From contig NC_064043.1 in the NCBI RefSeq assembly GCF_932526225.1, forward strand, positions 4,517,501 through 4,581,500: DNA of 64,000 bases, read 5' to 3'. The notes under the pieces were generated by a model. That model was not told the DNA's origin and searched no databases. It saw only the letters and a list, made by a program, of their open reading frames with translations. Below are positions 1 to 14,200 of this stretch, one piece after another; position 1 is the first letter of the stretch, and each line of letters starts with the position of its first letter. The stretch is from Nematostella vectensis. Lineage: Eukaryota > Cnidaria > Anthozoa > Actiniaria > Edwardsiidae. A program made the translations under genes and the position numbers.

Positions 1-3000
1 GGAAGACATTCTGTCGGTTGCTGTGTGTCCGCCTAATCTGCTTGCAACTTCTAGCTATGACGGAGAGGTAAGAGGCCCGTTATGGTCATAATGTTCTAAA
101 AACATCTGCATTAAACACCTAAAAGAACGCCGAACATCCTAGCAATTTCACTCAATACACTCAGTCATACAGTCTCTAGTCTTATCTAGAACTAGCCTCA
201 TCGAAAGATTTCAGATTTCCTATTGTCCATTTCATTTTTTCATGTTGCAATCTGTTCAGAGTTTTAGCAATATTTGCCAAATCGCACTCAGGGGTTATAG
301 AAAGGCTGTCCATTAAAAAAAGGGTAAGATTACACTGGGTTTCAGAGCTTTTCGCCACGCGAGCCCTGCCGAGCCTCATAAAAGGCGCGCCAGAGCAAGA
401 TTAGTTCCATCTGAGCAAGAAGAGTTCCTCTTCTCTGGGTATGTCCGGTACCTGTCCCCATCGAAGAGAGGCTCCTTTGGTCTGTGTTACCCGGTGTGGC
501 GACAGCACCGTTTTCTCTCCTAAATAATGACTTTCAAAGTCCGGAACCGCGTCTAATGCATGAAACATCGATGATTCATCTGTTGAGTTTTACATTTAAA
601 CTTGTTATCGTTTCCGTTATAATGATTTATTTTATCGAAAATGTTTAGGTGCATACGAACCTTTCCATGAGTTATGGTACTATTTGCTTCCTTTTCGTTC
701 GTAGCCTACCTGTTACTATTACCAATTATTTTAATCAAATATCTCGTAGATCATCATCTGGAACAGAGTATCTGGCCACATCTTCTGTCACATCCACTCA
801 CCCCTTCGTCACAAGGGCAAAGACGGAGATATGCTTGCCGCACGTAAGTTCGCATTACAAGATTATCCTCCTTCGCCTACTAAAAGACCTGTTGGCATGG
901 TTCCGTCGTCACGTTACCACATGGCTACATCTGTTTAGCACCAAAGAGGCATTTCACATCAGGAAAAGGTCTTCATATGTCACATAAGCGTATAATGTTA
1001 AACCGAAAATTTCTAAAGCGTTATTCGCTACCTTTAGTTCGGTGACGTCATACTTTACCTCAGAGCAATGTATTACGTTCTGTGCTTATGTCATCATCTT
1101 CTTCACAAAGTACACTCACTTTTAGTTTAACACAAACTACTTTGATTTCTTATTTAACAAAACATTATCTGCTTAACGTATGACGTCATCTGCTAAATAC
1201 CACGTTAGTTCAACACAAGTTCGAAACGTCATATTTTTAAAGGGGCAGCATCATGGTACTGCGCATGTCTCGAGTCAGTGTTTATTGTAGGCTTAGCTTT
1301 TTATTTAGCTACAAACAGTTGAACTTTTTTTAAAGCTGTCAATACCTTGTTGACATAATATGCAATATTTTATTGAAAACTTTGTTTATCGACAGTTTGT
1401 GGTCATTTTCTTTGAATCTAAGTCTCCCACATGTACCAAAAGCTCATAAGTCAGTATTAGAATTTCACTGAAATTCATTGTGTCTGTGCCAGAGAGCTAT
1501 TGCAAAGCTCTTACCATGACACTGCCCCTTTAACGTTTGACGTCATTTGCATAATAATACGAAAATTTGACGCAACTTTAGTTTGTAATCTTATATAACA
1601 CAGCATTTACATGCATAAGTCACCTGCAAAATACCACGTTAAATAAACTGGGAGCCCAAAATCATTGTTTTTGTGATCATAACTGGTGCCTTTTAAACCG
1701 GTTTGATACCGTTACTAAGAATGTATGCTTTCTTTGCTATTTATGAATAAATTATGATAAATGACAGTGTGCAATTGTTACATCTAAAGGACCTCCAAAG
1801 GATAGGAACCCACGCGAAGACAAACTGAAACGTTAGTACGCATGAGTTGTACCTGCTTACACAATCTTCATCATCAAAACAACTTCAGATATACTATCAC
1901 ATTCATTACTACCTACTGTCAACTACCCTGCATCATCATCAACATTTATCATCACCACTATAATTAACATTTATTACTATCATCATCATCAAAACAACTT
2001 TACAACTTAATAATCATAATTAGTAAACTTAAACCAAAACATCATAATCGCATTCCATCATCATGACATCACATGTCTTCTATCACCCAAGTTTCTCTTT
2101 CAAAGTCCAGTTAAAACTATAAACCAAATGCTAACCTGTATTTTGAGTTGACACCAAAGCAATATCTACATTAAACAAGGATAACACTTATAATAAATAA
2201 AACCTGAAAAATTATGATACATTGAATAGCAAGCACTTACAACCGATAGAGCGGTGTTAATAGTAATAAAAAGTTAAACACCAATAGTTATTATTGTTTC
2301 CGCATTCTTTAGATAAGTAAATATACACATAACTATCGTGCAATCCTTAAAGTAACGGCTATTTACTTAGCGTGTTATTGTGTTACAGTGGATGGAGGTA
2401 ACGCTATCGACAAACTGGTCTTTCTGCCCAAGAGAGCCTCAAACAAAGAGTCCGCAACACTAGTGGCAAGCGGACCTCAGGGTAAGGAGAAGAAGAAATG
2501 TTAATAAGGACTGGATTTTTGTAGAGTCGACTACCAGTTTTTGGTGGACTATATTAATTACTATGGTTAAAGAAGTCGACTATTTGGGTATTATGATAAA
2601 AGGAGAGATACTTGATATAATTGATAACAAAATCAATGGAGGAGGTATAGAGAATTGCTGGATGCACCTGTTCTGACTCCACGTTGGGCTATTCACAGGT
2701 TATGTGCACTTTTGGAACGTTTACAATGGAGGCCAATTGTATGCAGCCTTTAGAGCGGTAAGTCAAACTCGCTAATACCAAACACATTAATACCCGCTTT
2801 TAATCTTAGAATTTTTCACCCTGTTAATACTAAGACGTGTGCCTCTCAACATTTTTTCATTGTTAAATGCAGGTTTTCTGTGCCCGGTCGTTATTCAAGC
2901 CCCAGTATGAAACAGTTGAACACTGTCCCGTTTGACAAAGCTTCCCCTTCCCTTTGAGAGAAAAGAAATGCCATGAAAAGCGTCAAATCGAACTTCCCAC

Positions 3001-6000
3001 TTGGAATTTATCTGTTAAAAATTGTCGTCTGAATTATGTTTTTTTATCCCGTTTAGTCGCAGTACAGCGTGTCATGCATGGCGACCGATAGTGACAACAA
3101 GCGACTCGTGACAACCGACTCCGCAGGTAAAAAGCGACTTGTTACGTCACGATGTTAATTGGCGTTTGTTCTCAAATTGATGTTTGTACTTTGAAGTAAC
3201 TTTTTCCTATAAAACTACGTGCTGAGGCTGCTGATTCCGACTACACGTATGTGAAGATGTGGGTAAAATAATACTCCCCTCCCCCGCACACACGCAGCAC
3301 CCCCTTTCCCCCCGCACAAACGCAACACTCCCCTCCCACTCCCCCACACACATGCAACACCCCTCTCGCCCTCCTCCACACACGCAACACCTTCCTCCCC
3401 CGCACACACGCAACAGCCCTCTCCCCCTCCCCCGCACACACGCAACAAACCCTTCCCCCCCCCCTCACACACGCAACAGCCCTCATTCCCTCCCCCCACA
3501 CACACGCAACACCCCTCTCCCCCTCCCCCGCACACACGCAACACCCCCCTCCCTCTCCCCCGCAACACCCCTCCCCCGCACACACGCAACATCCCCCCCC
3601 CCTCTCCTGCTCTTCCTTAACAATCTTTTTCGCCCATCATAGTAGAGGCATCACCGAAATCAATAACTCCCCGGCGGTCCTGTGGTTGCCGTGCATGAGT
3701 GGCTTGGGGAGATCGAAGCTACGTAACGGATACGGAGAGTTGGTTTCCTGTGACGTGGCCCTTTCCAACCACAAGAAGCCCATATTAGAAATCCTGGCAG
3801 CAACGCCTGGAACTTTGCTGATAACTCTTCTTTCATTTGCAGGTTTCCTGTACGTTTGGGACGTGGAAGACTACTGTTTGGAAGGAAAGGTTAACCATCC
3901 ACCAGACCGTACGTATTCGCGTCATTTTTATCGTGATTATAGCTAGGGCAAACAGCTATGTACCCTGGAAACCAGAGGCTTTAAACACGAGGCTCCGCTA
4001 TAAAAGGGAAAGCTCCTCCCACCCCCGGGCTCAAGAACAATTAGTTATCAATCAGCCGTCAATGAGTCAACATGTCAGGACCATTGCTCTGAGCGCTAAA
4101 TTCAAATTTCATATTCTAAACCAAAATAAATATCATTCCTGTTGGGTTGTCGATCTAAAAATGTTTCAGTCTATCGTAAAATAATCCTATACCAAGCTGT
4201 GCGCTTTAAAATACAAGCATTTTCGTCACAGCGCGAGAATAATTTATGCAGGTGCGTTATCTAATAGATTATGGATAGCGCAAAATTTAAAATTTTGCAC
4301 CGGAAACGTGAGTTGACAGAAAATCGCTGATTTATCGATCCCTTAACACAACTGCCTTGTTACCTGTGCAAAAAAGTTTTATTCCTGCCGACTGAGGCTC
4401 AGAGTTAATCAATTTTACAGGAGGCTTATAATGACTGCTAGCGTTGCAGTGTAACTGATTATAATTGCAAATTCGAGCCCGGGGCTGGGAGGAGCTTTCC
4501 CTTTTATAACGGAACCTCGTGTTTAAGGTTTTTTTCTTCGAGCGAATGGAAGGGTGTGTTAAAGAAAGAAAAGAGAGAAGAGCTGATGGCGCCTTCTACT
4601 TTTTAGACTAACAGGGGCGGACGTTCAGCCTCTGGAACCGAGGGTAACAGCTTACAACGTAACGTTAATTCTCGTTTAATCACCATTTCCAATTTTGCGC
4701 CCCTTATTCACAACAATGGAGGAATGCGCTTTAAGTGCCATAACGACTGACTAATTTTAATAAGCAGAACTTATTTGAATAAGCGCACTGCCTTAAATAA
4801 AGGATTTCTTCTCCATCCTCCCCCTTCCTTACAAGGCTCAATAAACTCAAACAATTTTTAGAGTCCTTTTACCGTCATTCACAGTATTTTAATGAATGTT
4901 TCAGGGGTACATGCGTGGAGATGTCATATACAAAGTATTACCGGGTAAGACGTTCTTCATTCCTCTCACGCCTAGCGTGCTAAAGCGCGACTAATACCTA
5001 CTTCAACACCGGCTAAGAAGTTATTGTTTATCCCTTTCACGCCTAGCGTGCTAAAGCGCGACTAATACCTACTTCAACACCGGCTAAGAAGTTATTGTTT
5101 ATCCCTCTCACGCCTAGCGCGCCAACGCACGACTAACACCAACCTTAAAACCTCGTAAGAAGTTTTTATGTTCATCCCTACGCACGACCAACTTCTACCA
5201 ACTATGGCTAATACGAACTTCAACAGGATCGAGCTCATCGAGGCCTATGACGTTATTTTGACGTCATCGATAGATTGTACCGTGAGGGCTTGGACATGGC
5301 AAGGTCATTTTATTGGTAAGCCATTTTTTGTGTTTTTAACGGTGCCAATCTCATGTCCGCTGTTTGTTTGTTTTGTTTTTGTTTGTTTGTTCTTTTCCTA
5401 AGATAATCCCCGATGTATCCTTATGAAGTATCCAATCTTGTTCGCTCCGGTGGTGTTTGGTGATAATGATGATTGTAATCATGATGGTGATGGTTGTTGT
5501 GATGATGATAATGACATGATCATGATGATGGTTATGAAGATGTTAAACGGTAACAAGAGACTATGATGTAAGAGAACGAATCCCCCGTATTAGGGTATGT
5601 TCCAATGATGACTTCCGTAAAAACTATTTTTAGAACAAGCAGTTATTTTTAGATACGTCTCTGATTGGTTAGCGCTCACGTTTCCTAGCAACATGAGTCT
5701 TACGCGCGATCACATCTTGAGCAATGCGATCCGGCAAAGGATGTTTTGGAAATCTTTTTGACCGAAAATGCCTTCCTTTTTTACGAACGCTGTAAAAATG
5801 ATCTTCCATAGAGTACGCTGGAGCCACTTAACCGTTTCTGGGACATTGAAATGCATAAAGTGCGTGATTTTAAGGCTCTGGGATCAACCTTCCCATTAAA
5901 AGTTTTCACTGCTGATTCGCAAATTATAACACAACAATCAATCATAAATCTGTGTTTACAAAGCACAATCCTCTTCCAATTCCCTTTTAATGAAAAACAT

Positions 6001-8606
6001 CCAGAACTTAATATTACCATTATATTCACACCGATATTACAAATAAAAGATTATATATATAATCTATAGTCTATATAATAAAGTAAATCTTATTCCAGTG
6101 ACAAGGGTTTTTTTGAGTGACATGATTTCTGAACATTTGCGTGAAAAATTGAAGTTCATTAATCTAAAAATTTTATAAATCAAAGAAAAATAAAGGCCTT
6201 CTTGTATTTAAATACATAACATAGACTCTGAGAATGCCTAGGTATTCTATCTCACCGAATTGCAGAGAAAAATAACTTTGTAGGAGTCTGCCAATGCATC
6301 TTGAATGAACTCCAAATTCACCGTCTCCCCGACGTCTTCCCGTTCAATTATTTATATAACATTTAGATAACTGAATAGCTTTCATGGACGACATCATGCG
6401 CCACGGGGATTCGTTTTATTATATCATGGTCTCTTGATGGTAATTATAGTGTGATGATAACATAAATGACGACGACGATGACAACGATGATGATGATGCT
6501 TTGCTCCTCTAGGGACGTTTGGTCAGCCCAAGATGTGGGATATAACTGAACCAGCCACATACCAACACCCAATGGCGCCGTATGATGTACTTGTGGACCC
6601 CCAGACTCTCCCGGAGATGCCTGCTAAGATGGCCACGAGGCCACCCACCCGACAGGACGGTCAGCAAGGCACCGGTAACACCGACAAGGAAGATCAGGTG
6701 AGGTCTGGCTACTTCTCAGAGGAAGACATGGTCAAGTGTCACTACCAGCTGTCAAGCTTCACTTCTCGAGCTAGAGGACCGGGGTTCAATCCTGGGCCAG
6801 GCTAGCTTGCTGTTATTGTTGTTTTCTGAGGTTTAAAAACCTGGCTCTCATCTACAGTGGTCTCGTCTCTAATCGCAATTCATTAACACCTGTATTTGGT
6901 GATGCAAAAGAACCGCTGTGGACGATGGTCCATGGTACCTGTTCAGTGACAGTTCTTACTTACTAACACAAACTCATTGGGGACTGTGGGGTAGTCCGTA
7001 TCTTTACTGACTAAGAAAGTCATATGGGAAGTGCATTTGATCATGTCATGCGTTTATTTTCGCATTGATACTGAACAATTGATGCACATTTTCTTTTTAT
7101 AGGAATCCACCACTATACCAGAAAGACCTGTTTACAAACCGCAGAAAAATCTCTTAATGTAAGTATATCAATAAGATTGCGTGTGGAATTGTGATATTCC
7201 TGTTACTTTACAGGTTTATTAGGTTTATGAATATATAAGGAAACTCTACCGATTTACATAGATGCTGATAAATACAAAGCACGAGTTTGTTTGTACTCTG
7301 ACGAGCTTGATCGATGCGTGAGCGAAACTTCTTAGACGTTTTTTTTTATTCGTGGTGTGTTCTTATAATAAATAGCCCTCCAAGATCGTCGACCCAGTGC
7401 TTTGTATAGTTACAAAGATGTTTTTTTTTTTGGATACGAGGGGCAACTCTTCTCAAGTGGAACAATTTCTCATTCGGAGATCTACCATGGTCTGTCTTTT
7501 TTCTCCTCTCCATTCATCTAGCGCTGCTTTGATGTTGTGTATGGTATTGCATTCCTCACTTGATCTATTTGTTATCTCTGATTTAGTGTGGACGACGCTG
7601 AAATCGCTGATGAACTGAAGAAGAAAACTGTAACAACAGGAATGGGAAAGAGGTGATTTTCTCATTTGTACGGTGGCACATATTGACTTAACCCATCGAA
7701 AACCTTACCGAGTTAGGAAGACTTCAGTAGCGGATCTAGGCGGAGGGTTTACGGAGTTAAACCCCCCCCCCCCCCCTTTGGGGTGCAAGGAAGCCATTTG
7801 TAACAAATCAAAATTACCTCCTCCCTCCCCCCCTTTGTCACTGAGACAACCTCCCCCACTTTCAGCGAAAAGCAAGATCCGCCTCTGAACTTCTAGTTAT
7901 TCGAGCTAGAGTTATCGGGGTTCCACACAAAATTGTGCGGATTTACGGATTCTCGTACTGTGAAGGAATCTATGGATCTGTCCATTACCAGCCTAGGCTG
8001 TTCTTATCGGTTTTCGTGTGGTGGGGTTTCCTGTGGTCGGGTTTCCTGTGGATGCTAAGAGTTGTGACGTTACAGGAAATCATCTCGTGAGCTCGTCCCA
8101 GCCCCCAGGCTACCTCACGGTTCATCTCCGAGCACAGGAAACCCGGTTAGAACGCCTGGGACTAGGCTGGTCTACTTGATGTTTCGCGATCGTTCTCAAT
8201 GACGAGACGTCTATAATGTATAATGCGGATTTGGGGATACCCTATTCACTTCCCCCAACTTTACCTGCGCCATCATCCTTGCTTATTAAGAGAAAAATAT
8301 AAAAAATACAAGTTACAATAGAACCTAAATATTGGAAGGGTCCAAAACATTTTAAAGAGACCCTGTGTCCACTAGTGTATCGTTTAAAAAATATTTTTCG
8401 TAAGGGTAAAATACAGTATGTGACCAAGTGTCTGTTTTCTGTATTTGATTCCCAGGTTACGTCACGAGAAGCTACGCAGGCGCCCTCGCGAGGCTTCCGG
8501 GCCGAGTCACTATCAAACACTCAAATGCTTCGACCTTGAAGACACACCCTCCCTACCTCCCCCTCCCTCGTCAACTATAGACGACCCCCTGGACTTTCGG
8601 TTTTGA
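1..8606 (+). CDS. WD-repeat protein, WDR49/WDR64 type (3' part)
   Basis: Eleven exons join in one open frame: 1-67 (continues left of the window), 750-843, 2389-2481, 2699-2757, 3057-3126, 3843-3908, 4905-4944, 5227-5315, 6513-6697, 7103-7158, 7587-7652 and a last exon 8456-8606 ending in TGA, so twelve segments counting the partial first one. Every junction has AG/GT and compatible phase. The peptide shows successive WD blades: LLATSSYDGE then IIIWNRVSGH, LVASGPQG then YVHFWNVYNGG, LVTTDSAG then FLYVWDVEDY, and ILTSSIDCTVRAW. The blades are followed by GTFGQPKMWDITEP and an APYDVLVDP block, which I associate with the WDR49/WDR64 family. The C-terminal tail is charged, then proline-rich. These proteins usually carry EF-hands before the propeller; that part lies outside. 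Function is poorly known in the family; a cilium or testis link is only an expectation. WDR49 and WDR64 cannot be separated here. Confidence 0.85.
1855..2050. repeat. CAT-rich simple sequence in WD-repeat intron
   Basis: Interrupted ATC/CAT trinucleotide runs lie in the 1.5-kb intron between exons 750-843 and 2389-2481. The rest of that intron shows no exon-like segment that I could support. Confidence 0.6.
3273..3605. repeat. C-rich minisatellite in a WD-repeat gene intron
   Basis: About a dozen imperfect copies of a 20-30 base unit built from CCCCTCCCCC followed by GCACACACGCAACAC. It sits in the intron between exons 3057-3126 and 3843-3908. The overlapping open frames on both strands are products of the low-complexity sequence, not genes. 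Confidence 0.9.
4956..5226. repeat. 71-bp tandem repeat ending at a splice acceptor
   Basis: Three clear copies carry GCCTAGCGYG at 4970, 5041 and 5112, a period of 71 bases. A more diverged fourth copy follows. The array fills the intron between WD-repeat exons 4905-4944 and 5227-5315. The repeat's CTTCAACACCGG aligns with the CTTCAACAG that forms the acceptor at 5226. Confidence 0.85.
7725..7890. mobile_element. Small interspersed repeat with GCGGATC ends
   Basis: The left end reads AGTAGCGGATCTAGGCGGAG and the right end GCAAGATCCGCCTCTGAA, so the ends are imperfect inverted copies. A poly-C tract and C-rich sequence lie between them. A related GTGGCGGATCTGG core occurs twice near 30650 and 30757. 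It lies in the last intron of the WD-repeat gene. This is probably a MITE-like repeat; no transposase is present. Confidence 0.5.
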
Positions 8607-8949
8607 AGTGTGACGTAAGGGTATCATCAGAGGAGTGCCGCGTTATGAGAGTGGATATAACTATTGCAGTGACAATACGGTCGAATGATGATAACAAAGC
8701 AATGAGTATATAACAATAACAAATATAACAAAGCAAGAGTTGTAAATAGTTATAGATTTAATAAGGGCTGAAAAACCTTAATCTTATACTCTCTAAAGTA
8801 GAGTCAAATTTTCTATTGTTTCGTATTATCAATTTTCGTGATGCATTCTTGCAAATGTGTATATAGAGAATATGTAAATAGACAAATGGTTGAACTAATA
8901 CAACCCCAAAGTACTTGTTGGAGATATGCGTGGATACTGATCGCCATAA

Positions 8950-8955
8950 AATAAA
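8950..8955 (+). promoter_or_regulatory. Poly(A) signal of the WD-repeat gene
   Basis: AATAAA lies about 345 bases after the WD-repeat gene's stop codon and is followed by a T-rich stretch. It is the first good hexamer downstream on this strand. Confidence 0.5.
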
Positions 8956-11230
8956 GGTTTTTTTACTCTTCTAATAAGCAATTTTTATTTCGAGGTAATT
9001 TTTAGTATTCTGTGAACTTAAACGCCGACGATTACCAAATATTTAACCGCCCTCTCGTTTTTTTTTTTGGTCAACGCTTTTTAAAAGCCAAGTGCTGTGC
9101 AATAATCAATGGTCAAGGCTTTAGATTGACGTAGGGCGTAATACAGTTTGTCGCCTTGAATTTTTGTGCGCTAGTTCGCAGGATACTTAAAATCGCAGTT
9201 ACCCCTTCTAAGTCTCAGAAATTAAGTTACATCATTTACAATGTTCATGAAATTTTGAAAAACACGCCTAATTTTCAAGGTAAACGTTTTATATTTCGGG
9301 GTATTGGGAATGGCATACAAAGTTCTGCTAGAAGGTTTTGTTTATTTTCCACCTGCCCTACGGCTATTGATGACTATATTTAAATGTAAATTGAAGATAC
9401 ATCAAGAGCACCAGGTTCGAATCTATCAATTCAGTGTTAATATTATATGAGTGTAAGTTCTGTTGGAGGCTATTAGCCTCTAGGAAATTTTTTTTTTACT
9501 ATTTAAAACCGTAATTTGTAATGACGGCAAATGTAATGTTTTACAAACAGAAAATGGCATAAAGATTGTGAGATTTTTTGCACTTTGATACAAATTTAAT
9601 ACAACTCATGGGACCGTAGCACATGACGGTTCTCAAACAAAGCAATAAAACTGAAAATTTGAGTTAATCACATTAGTGGTTGTAAGGCATGAATCTGTCA
9701 ATCTCAGCAGAAACCTGTTGTCATTTTTGGTACCAAATGGGTGTTATATCACAAGGGACCAAAAAATTTGCGTCGTTCAATTGAGAGAATATTGAGTTTC
9801 GGTGCGTATTGGGTGATAAAAGTTGTCCCAATAAGTTTTGAGGTCAGATAGGTACCCCCGCCGTGCGTTTTTTTTTTTTTTTTTTGGGGGGGGGGGGGCA
9901 CGCCCCTGACAACGTCCACCAGTCAATCAGTGATACTAAATCCAATATATCGTGGTGTTTGAGAGTAAATAAAACGGCGTCAAATATGGAAAATTTGTGT
10001 TCTTCAACATAACGAAATCGGTATTTTTTCTCGTCTGAAATCGCATATTAAAAAAGAGAAAATTGAAAACTATTCCTTCCAACCCTACATCTTCTTTATT
10101 TTTAGTATGCATATGTATTTGGGGATGTAAATAAATAACGACTCCCGCCGTATGCCCTCTGATTCATCAAGCGTTGTAGAACATTGTGCAACCCACGGAA
10201 AACCATGGAAAAATATACACACCATATTCGTAACCTCATAATCAAAAGGTGGTATGAAGGCGCGCGGCGAGATAGTCTAGACGAAGTCTGAAAATTGGAC
10301 GTTTTTATAAAAAAAAAGATATTGATATAAAGATACATGAACCGGATCTTTATGTTAAAGAGCTCTCGTATGGCATATTTCAAAATAATTACAGTGATAT
10401 TGGCTTTTCGGGCTAGTTTCGATACCAGCTATAATATCGTTTTAATTGATTGTCCACGTTATTGAAATAATTGTAGTCTATCAGAAGAGGATAGGGTGTG
10501 AAGTATCAGTTAGTTGGTGTGAGACTACGTCATGCGTGTCTTAAACAAGCCATCATGAGTGTGTGTTTACTTTTGGTATTACTTAGTGGATTCTCAATAC
10601 CTCGAACTAAGATAACATGATCTCCCTGTTAACATGAACTGTTTGTATTTTCCCTGCAGAGGTTTCAATAATTATTATTGCTTGAAGGCAATTCTAATTG
10701 TATAGTAAATGGATAGACTATTACAATATTATTTCCGTGAACCCTTTTGTATTAATAGTTATAATATCGATTTAACAGAACATAAAAGACAAGCCGCAGT
10801 AAAGGACTTTTTCAATTGATCTCTTAAATAACGCCTGTAGGATTTTAATTTTTCGAGTGTTTTACTTAATGAATAAGTTTCTTTTAAAGATTGATATTGG
10901 CATTATTTTATTTCATATATTCCTAAAAATTGAAAATCAATTTAAAAACATTTCAAAATACTACAAATCAAATACTATAAATATGCCACTACAAAGAATA
11001 CCCTAAAAAGAGGCCGCGCCAATAAGAAAGTTTATCAAAATACATTTTTCTTTGTTGAAGTGTTTTATTTCGTGAATCATTTTTTTTGAAGGTTTGATAT
11101 TGGCTTTCGTATATTTCCGAAATCAATACAAAAACTAATTAATTAATTTTAAAACACTATATAAAATAATATTTTATATTATGCCCTCTTCAGAACTCAT
11201 GTACCAAAGCTGAACAAGAAGTCCTTGAAG
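8956..11230. other. Intergenic region, WD-repeat gene to CAP gene
   Basis: About 2.3 kb of AT-rich sequence. I see a poly-T/poly-G tract at about 9868-9898 and no open frame with codon or family support on either strand. The 5' end and promoter of the CAP gene should lie in its right part, but no core promoter motif is convincing. Confidence 0.6.
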
Positions 11231-14200
11231 ATGATGAAAGTAGTCGCAGCTTTCGCGATCTATATCGCGGTCGTTTTCTCGCATCCACCGGGACCCAAGA
11301 AGCCAGAGATTTCTGTGTCTCGCGTGGGTCCGGTAATGGAAGACAAGAGAGGTATTCTTTCTCGTTTTTAAAGCAAAGGATTTATCAGAGGGTTGTAAAA
11401 TAACAGAAAATACTTAAGCCTAGTTTTTTTTTCTTTCTTTTAAGTAACAGTTGGCTCATACGTCAAGTTTTCTTGATGATTAAGAAAAAAAACCCTTAAG
11501 TGCTGTAGCTAAGGTCAAATGAAATTCGTTCTGATCGTTAGAATATTGATAAAATGAGATATTTATGTACTTGATTGTTTAGAGATTTACAGTAAATGTA
11601 AAACCTCGGATATCTGTTTTATACTTTAAGAATTCATCTTAGTTCAAATAAGGCAACGCCCGTTAATTTTTTTAGGGTGTCTACGTAGCCTGCTTGGTGC
11701 CTGCTCGGTGTTAAAACCCTCTACGTTCGGTGATCGGGTGCCATCTTTAAGCCGCGTAGTTCCTGGGGCAAGCGCAAAAACCTGCCCTATGCGTCCGTTT
11801 TTGCGCTCGCCACCAGGAACCACGGTTTTCCGCGATAAAAAAAACGAGTACCGCCTGCAAGCAGGCTACTGTTTCCGATGTTTTTGGCATTTCAAACTTT
11901 GCGATTTCTTTTCTCAGGACTTGATGGAAGGAGAAGTTTGTTGAAGAGCAAACTGGACCTGTTCAGAAGATTAGAAGGTATCTTTATTTAGTTGTTTTAA
12001 AATTAAAAGCTAAAGTTAATTGAAGATACCAAAGCGGGCAAGATTGAGTGGCAGCGTGGCAGTCAAGTTGAAACAACCCTCGAATTTTACATCGAAACAG
12101 CGCTTAGGAAATTGCGAATACGAAAATTTTAACATGGTGAAATCACAGCGCTTATATTTTTTTATGTCTGGAAACTGTAAAAAAAAAAAGGATAAAACAT
12201 TGGAATAACAACGTTTAATAAACGAAATGTTACCTAAATTCTTCGTTGGTGGTTATAGTGTTGCGACGAGATTTTTAACTTTTTTTAATGTCGTCGGTTT
12301 CCTGTCGGAATCATAGTTGATTCTTTTTAGATTCTTGCCTTACATAAACAGGTTGAGCAACTTTCCTATTAATCATATTTTCTTTTGATATGTTAATCTC
12401 TGTACTATCTCTTATTCTTTTTTTACTAGAATGCGCACAGCCTGATATATATGGGTGTGTTCAGTGGGAACAACAGGGCCTGTGCACTAATGCTACTTAC
12501 CAGGCCTTTATGGAGACAAAATGTGGAGCCGCGTGCGGCCTTTGTACAGGTAAACACATAGGGGGGGGGGGGGGGGGGGGGGATCTGTGCGCTGGGTCAG
12601 CGCGCACCCACCCTTCTTTGGGGCCAAAAAAGGGTCATTTACGGAATCTTCAAATCATATGCTTTTTCCATATGTACCTATGACTGCGCGTCGCCAATCC
12701 TGGGTACGAGGCTGAAAAACAGAAGCATACAGTAAAAAAATTCCTGTCTATAAGACCAGTTCTTTCCAAGCCAGCCTTCACAGGTTGTTATGTGGATGTA
12801 GTTCAGTATCTGAACCTTTCCATGCGGCCCACTCTCCACTCGACCTGTGTATTATAGCTCTACCTCAGCCAATATATTATTTATTCTGGAAGACATATGC
12901 TCAAAAATCTTTTCCCTCCCCCCCCTCCCCCTCCCCCTCCCCCTCCCCCTCCCCCTCCCCCTCCCCCTCCCCCTCCCCCTCCCCCTCCCCCTCCCCCTCC
13001 CCCTCCCCCTCCCCCTCCCCCTCCCCCTCCCCCTCCCCCTCCCCCTCCCCCTCCCCCTCCCCCTCCCCCTCCCCCTCCCCCTCCCCCTCCCCCTCCCCCT
13101 CCCCCTCCCCCTCCCCCTCCCCCTCCCCCTCCCCCTCTCCCTCAGTATACCAAATGAACACTAAAACGCTACACTGAAAGCTAGAGGCTTTTAGTTCCCA
13201 GACTTCAAATAATAGGCTGAATCGCATGCTGGCGTATATTGTCAGGTGATTGCATGCTCCAATTTCTTCATTACGACGAGGCTCTCAGTAAAAGACAAAA
13301 TGTTTCAATTGCTTATCGTATTTTGCTGGTGCTCGAATGCCAAGTCATGCGTCTTGTAAAAGACCATTGGGTGGCCGAAGAATGCATTGATTGCAAACTG
13401 CATGCAACTTGCTAAACTAAGCCAATATATAACCTCGTTTCCACACAAAATCTGGCTGATGTTATATTCTGAGACATACTTGAAGCTTAACAGCGTTTTT
13501 GGGTCGCTCTCAGAGCTCGGCCTACGGCGTGATGATGTCCACCGCCAAAGAAAAAACAAGCGCATATACACGACCCTCAAGTATGAGGCTATATTTTCAC
13601 ACTAATATCCTATGTTAATTACAGCTCCAGCCCCTCCACCACCGTCAGCGGAAACAGGTGCGTTACCATGGAAACATTTAATTATAGAGACCACAGGGTT
13701 AGCTGGCCCGTAGCCAGGATTTTGAGCGGGGTGGTTCGTTTTTCCATTTCAGTGGACCAAATTTCCGGTATACCCCTCTCCTCACCTTATTAAATTAGGT
13801 AATCAATCTTGTTTTTAAAATGTTATTAATAGGGATCTTTAGATATAGCCATAATTATAAAGATAATTATTATAAAAAGATTTTTATAGTCATTTTAAAG
13901 ACATATTGATGTGCACGGTATATCTCCAGCCAAACGTTTTATAGCTTTGTTTGTTCTGAGCGGACTTTCAAGCCTGGTGGGGGGGTTCGTCCGAACCCCC
14001 CGAACCCCCCCCTGGCTACAGGCCTGGTTAGTAGAGATGGGTTTATACACGTCGAGCCACATCTTCAGCAGAATTCTCCCCCCCCCCCTCCCTTGTGCGG
14101 ATTAGTGTGTAATGCATCCCTACCAACAGCTGGGGATTCGCATCACAAATAGACGTTATGGGATAATTAGAAATACGTAGAGTCTTTAGAGATACATGAC

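Noticed and set aside
6740-6805. Pol III B-box-like GGGGTTCAATCCTGG
   Set aside because: No A-box or cloverleaf upstream at the right distance, and it follows directly after a WD-repeat exon.
12785-13227. Proline-, Pro-Ser- and Glu-Gly-rich open frames
   Set aside because: All are translations of the (CCCCCT)n tract in different frames; the tract lies in a CAP gene intron.
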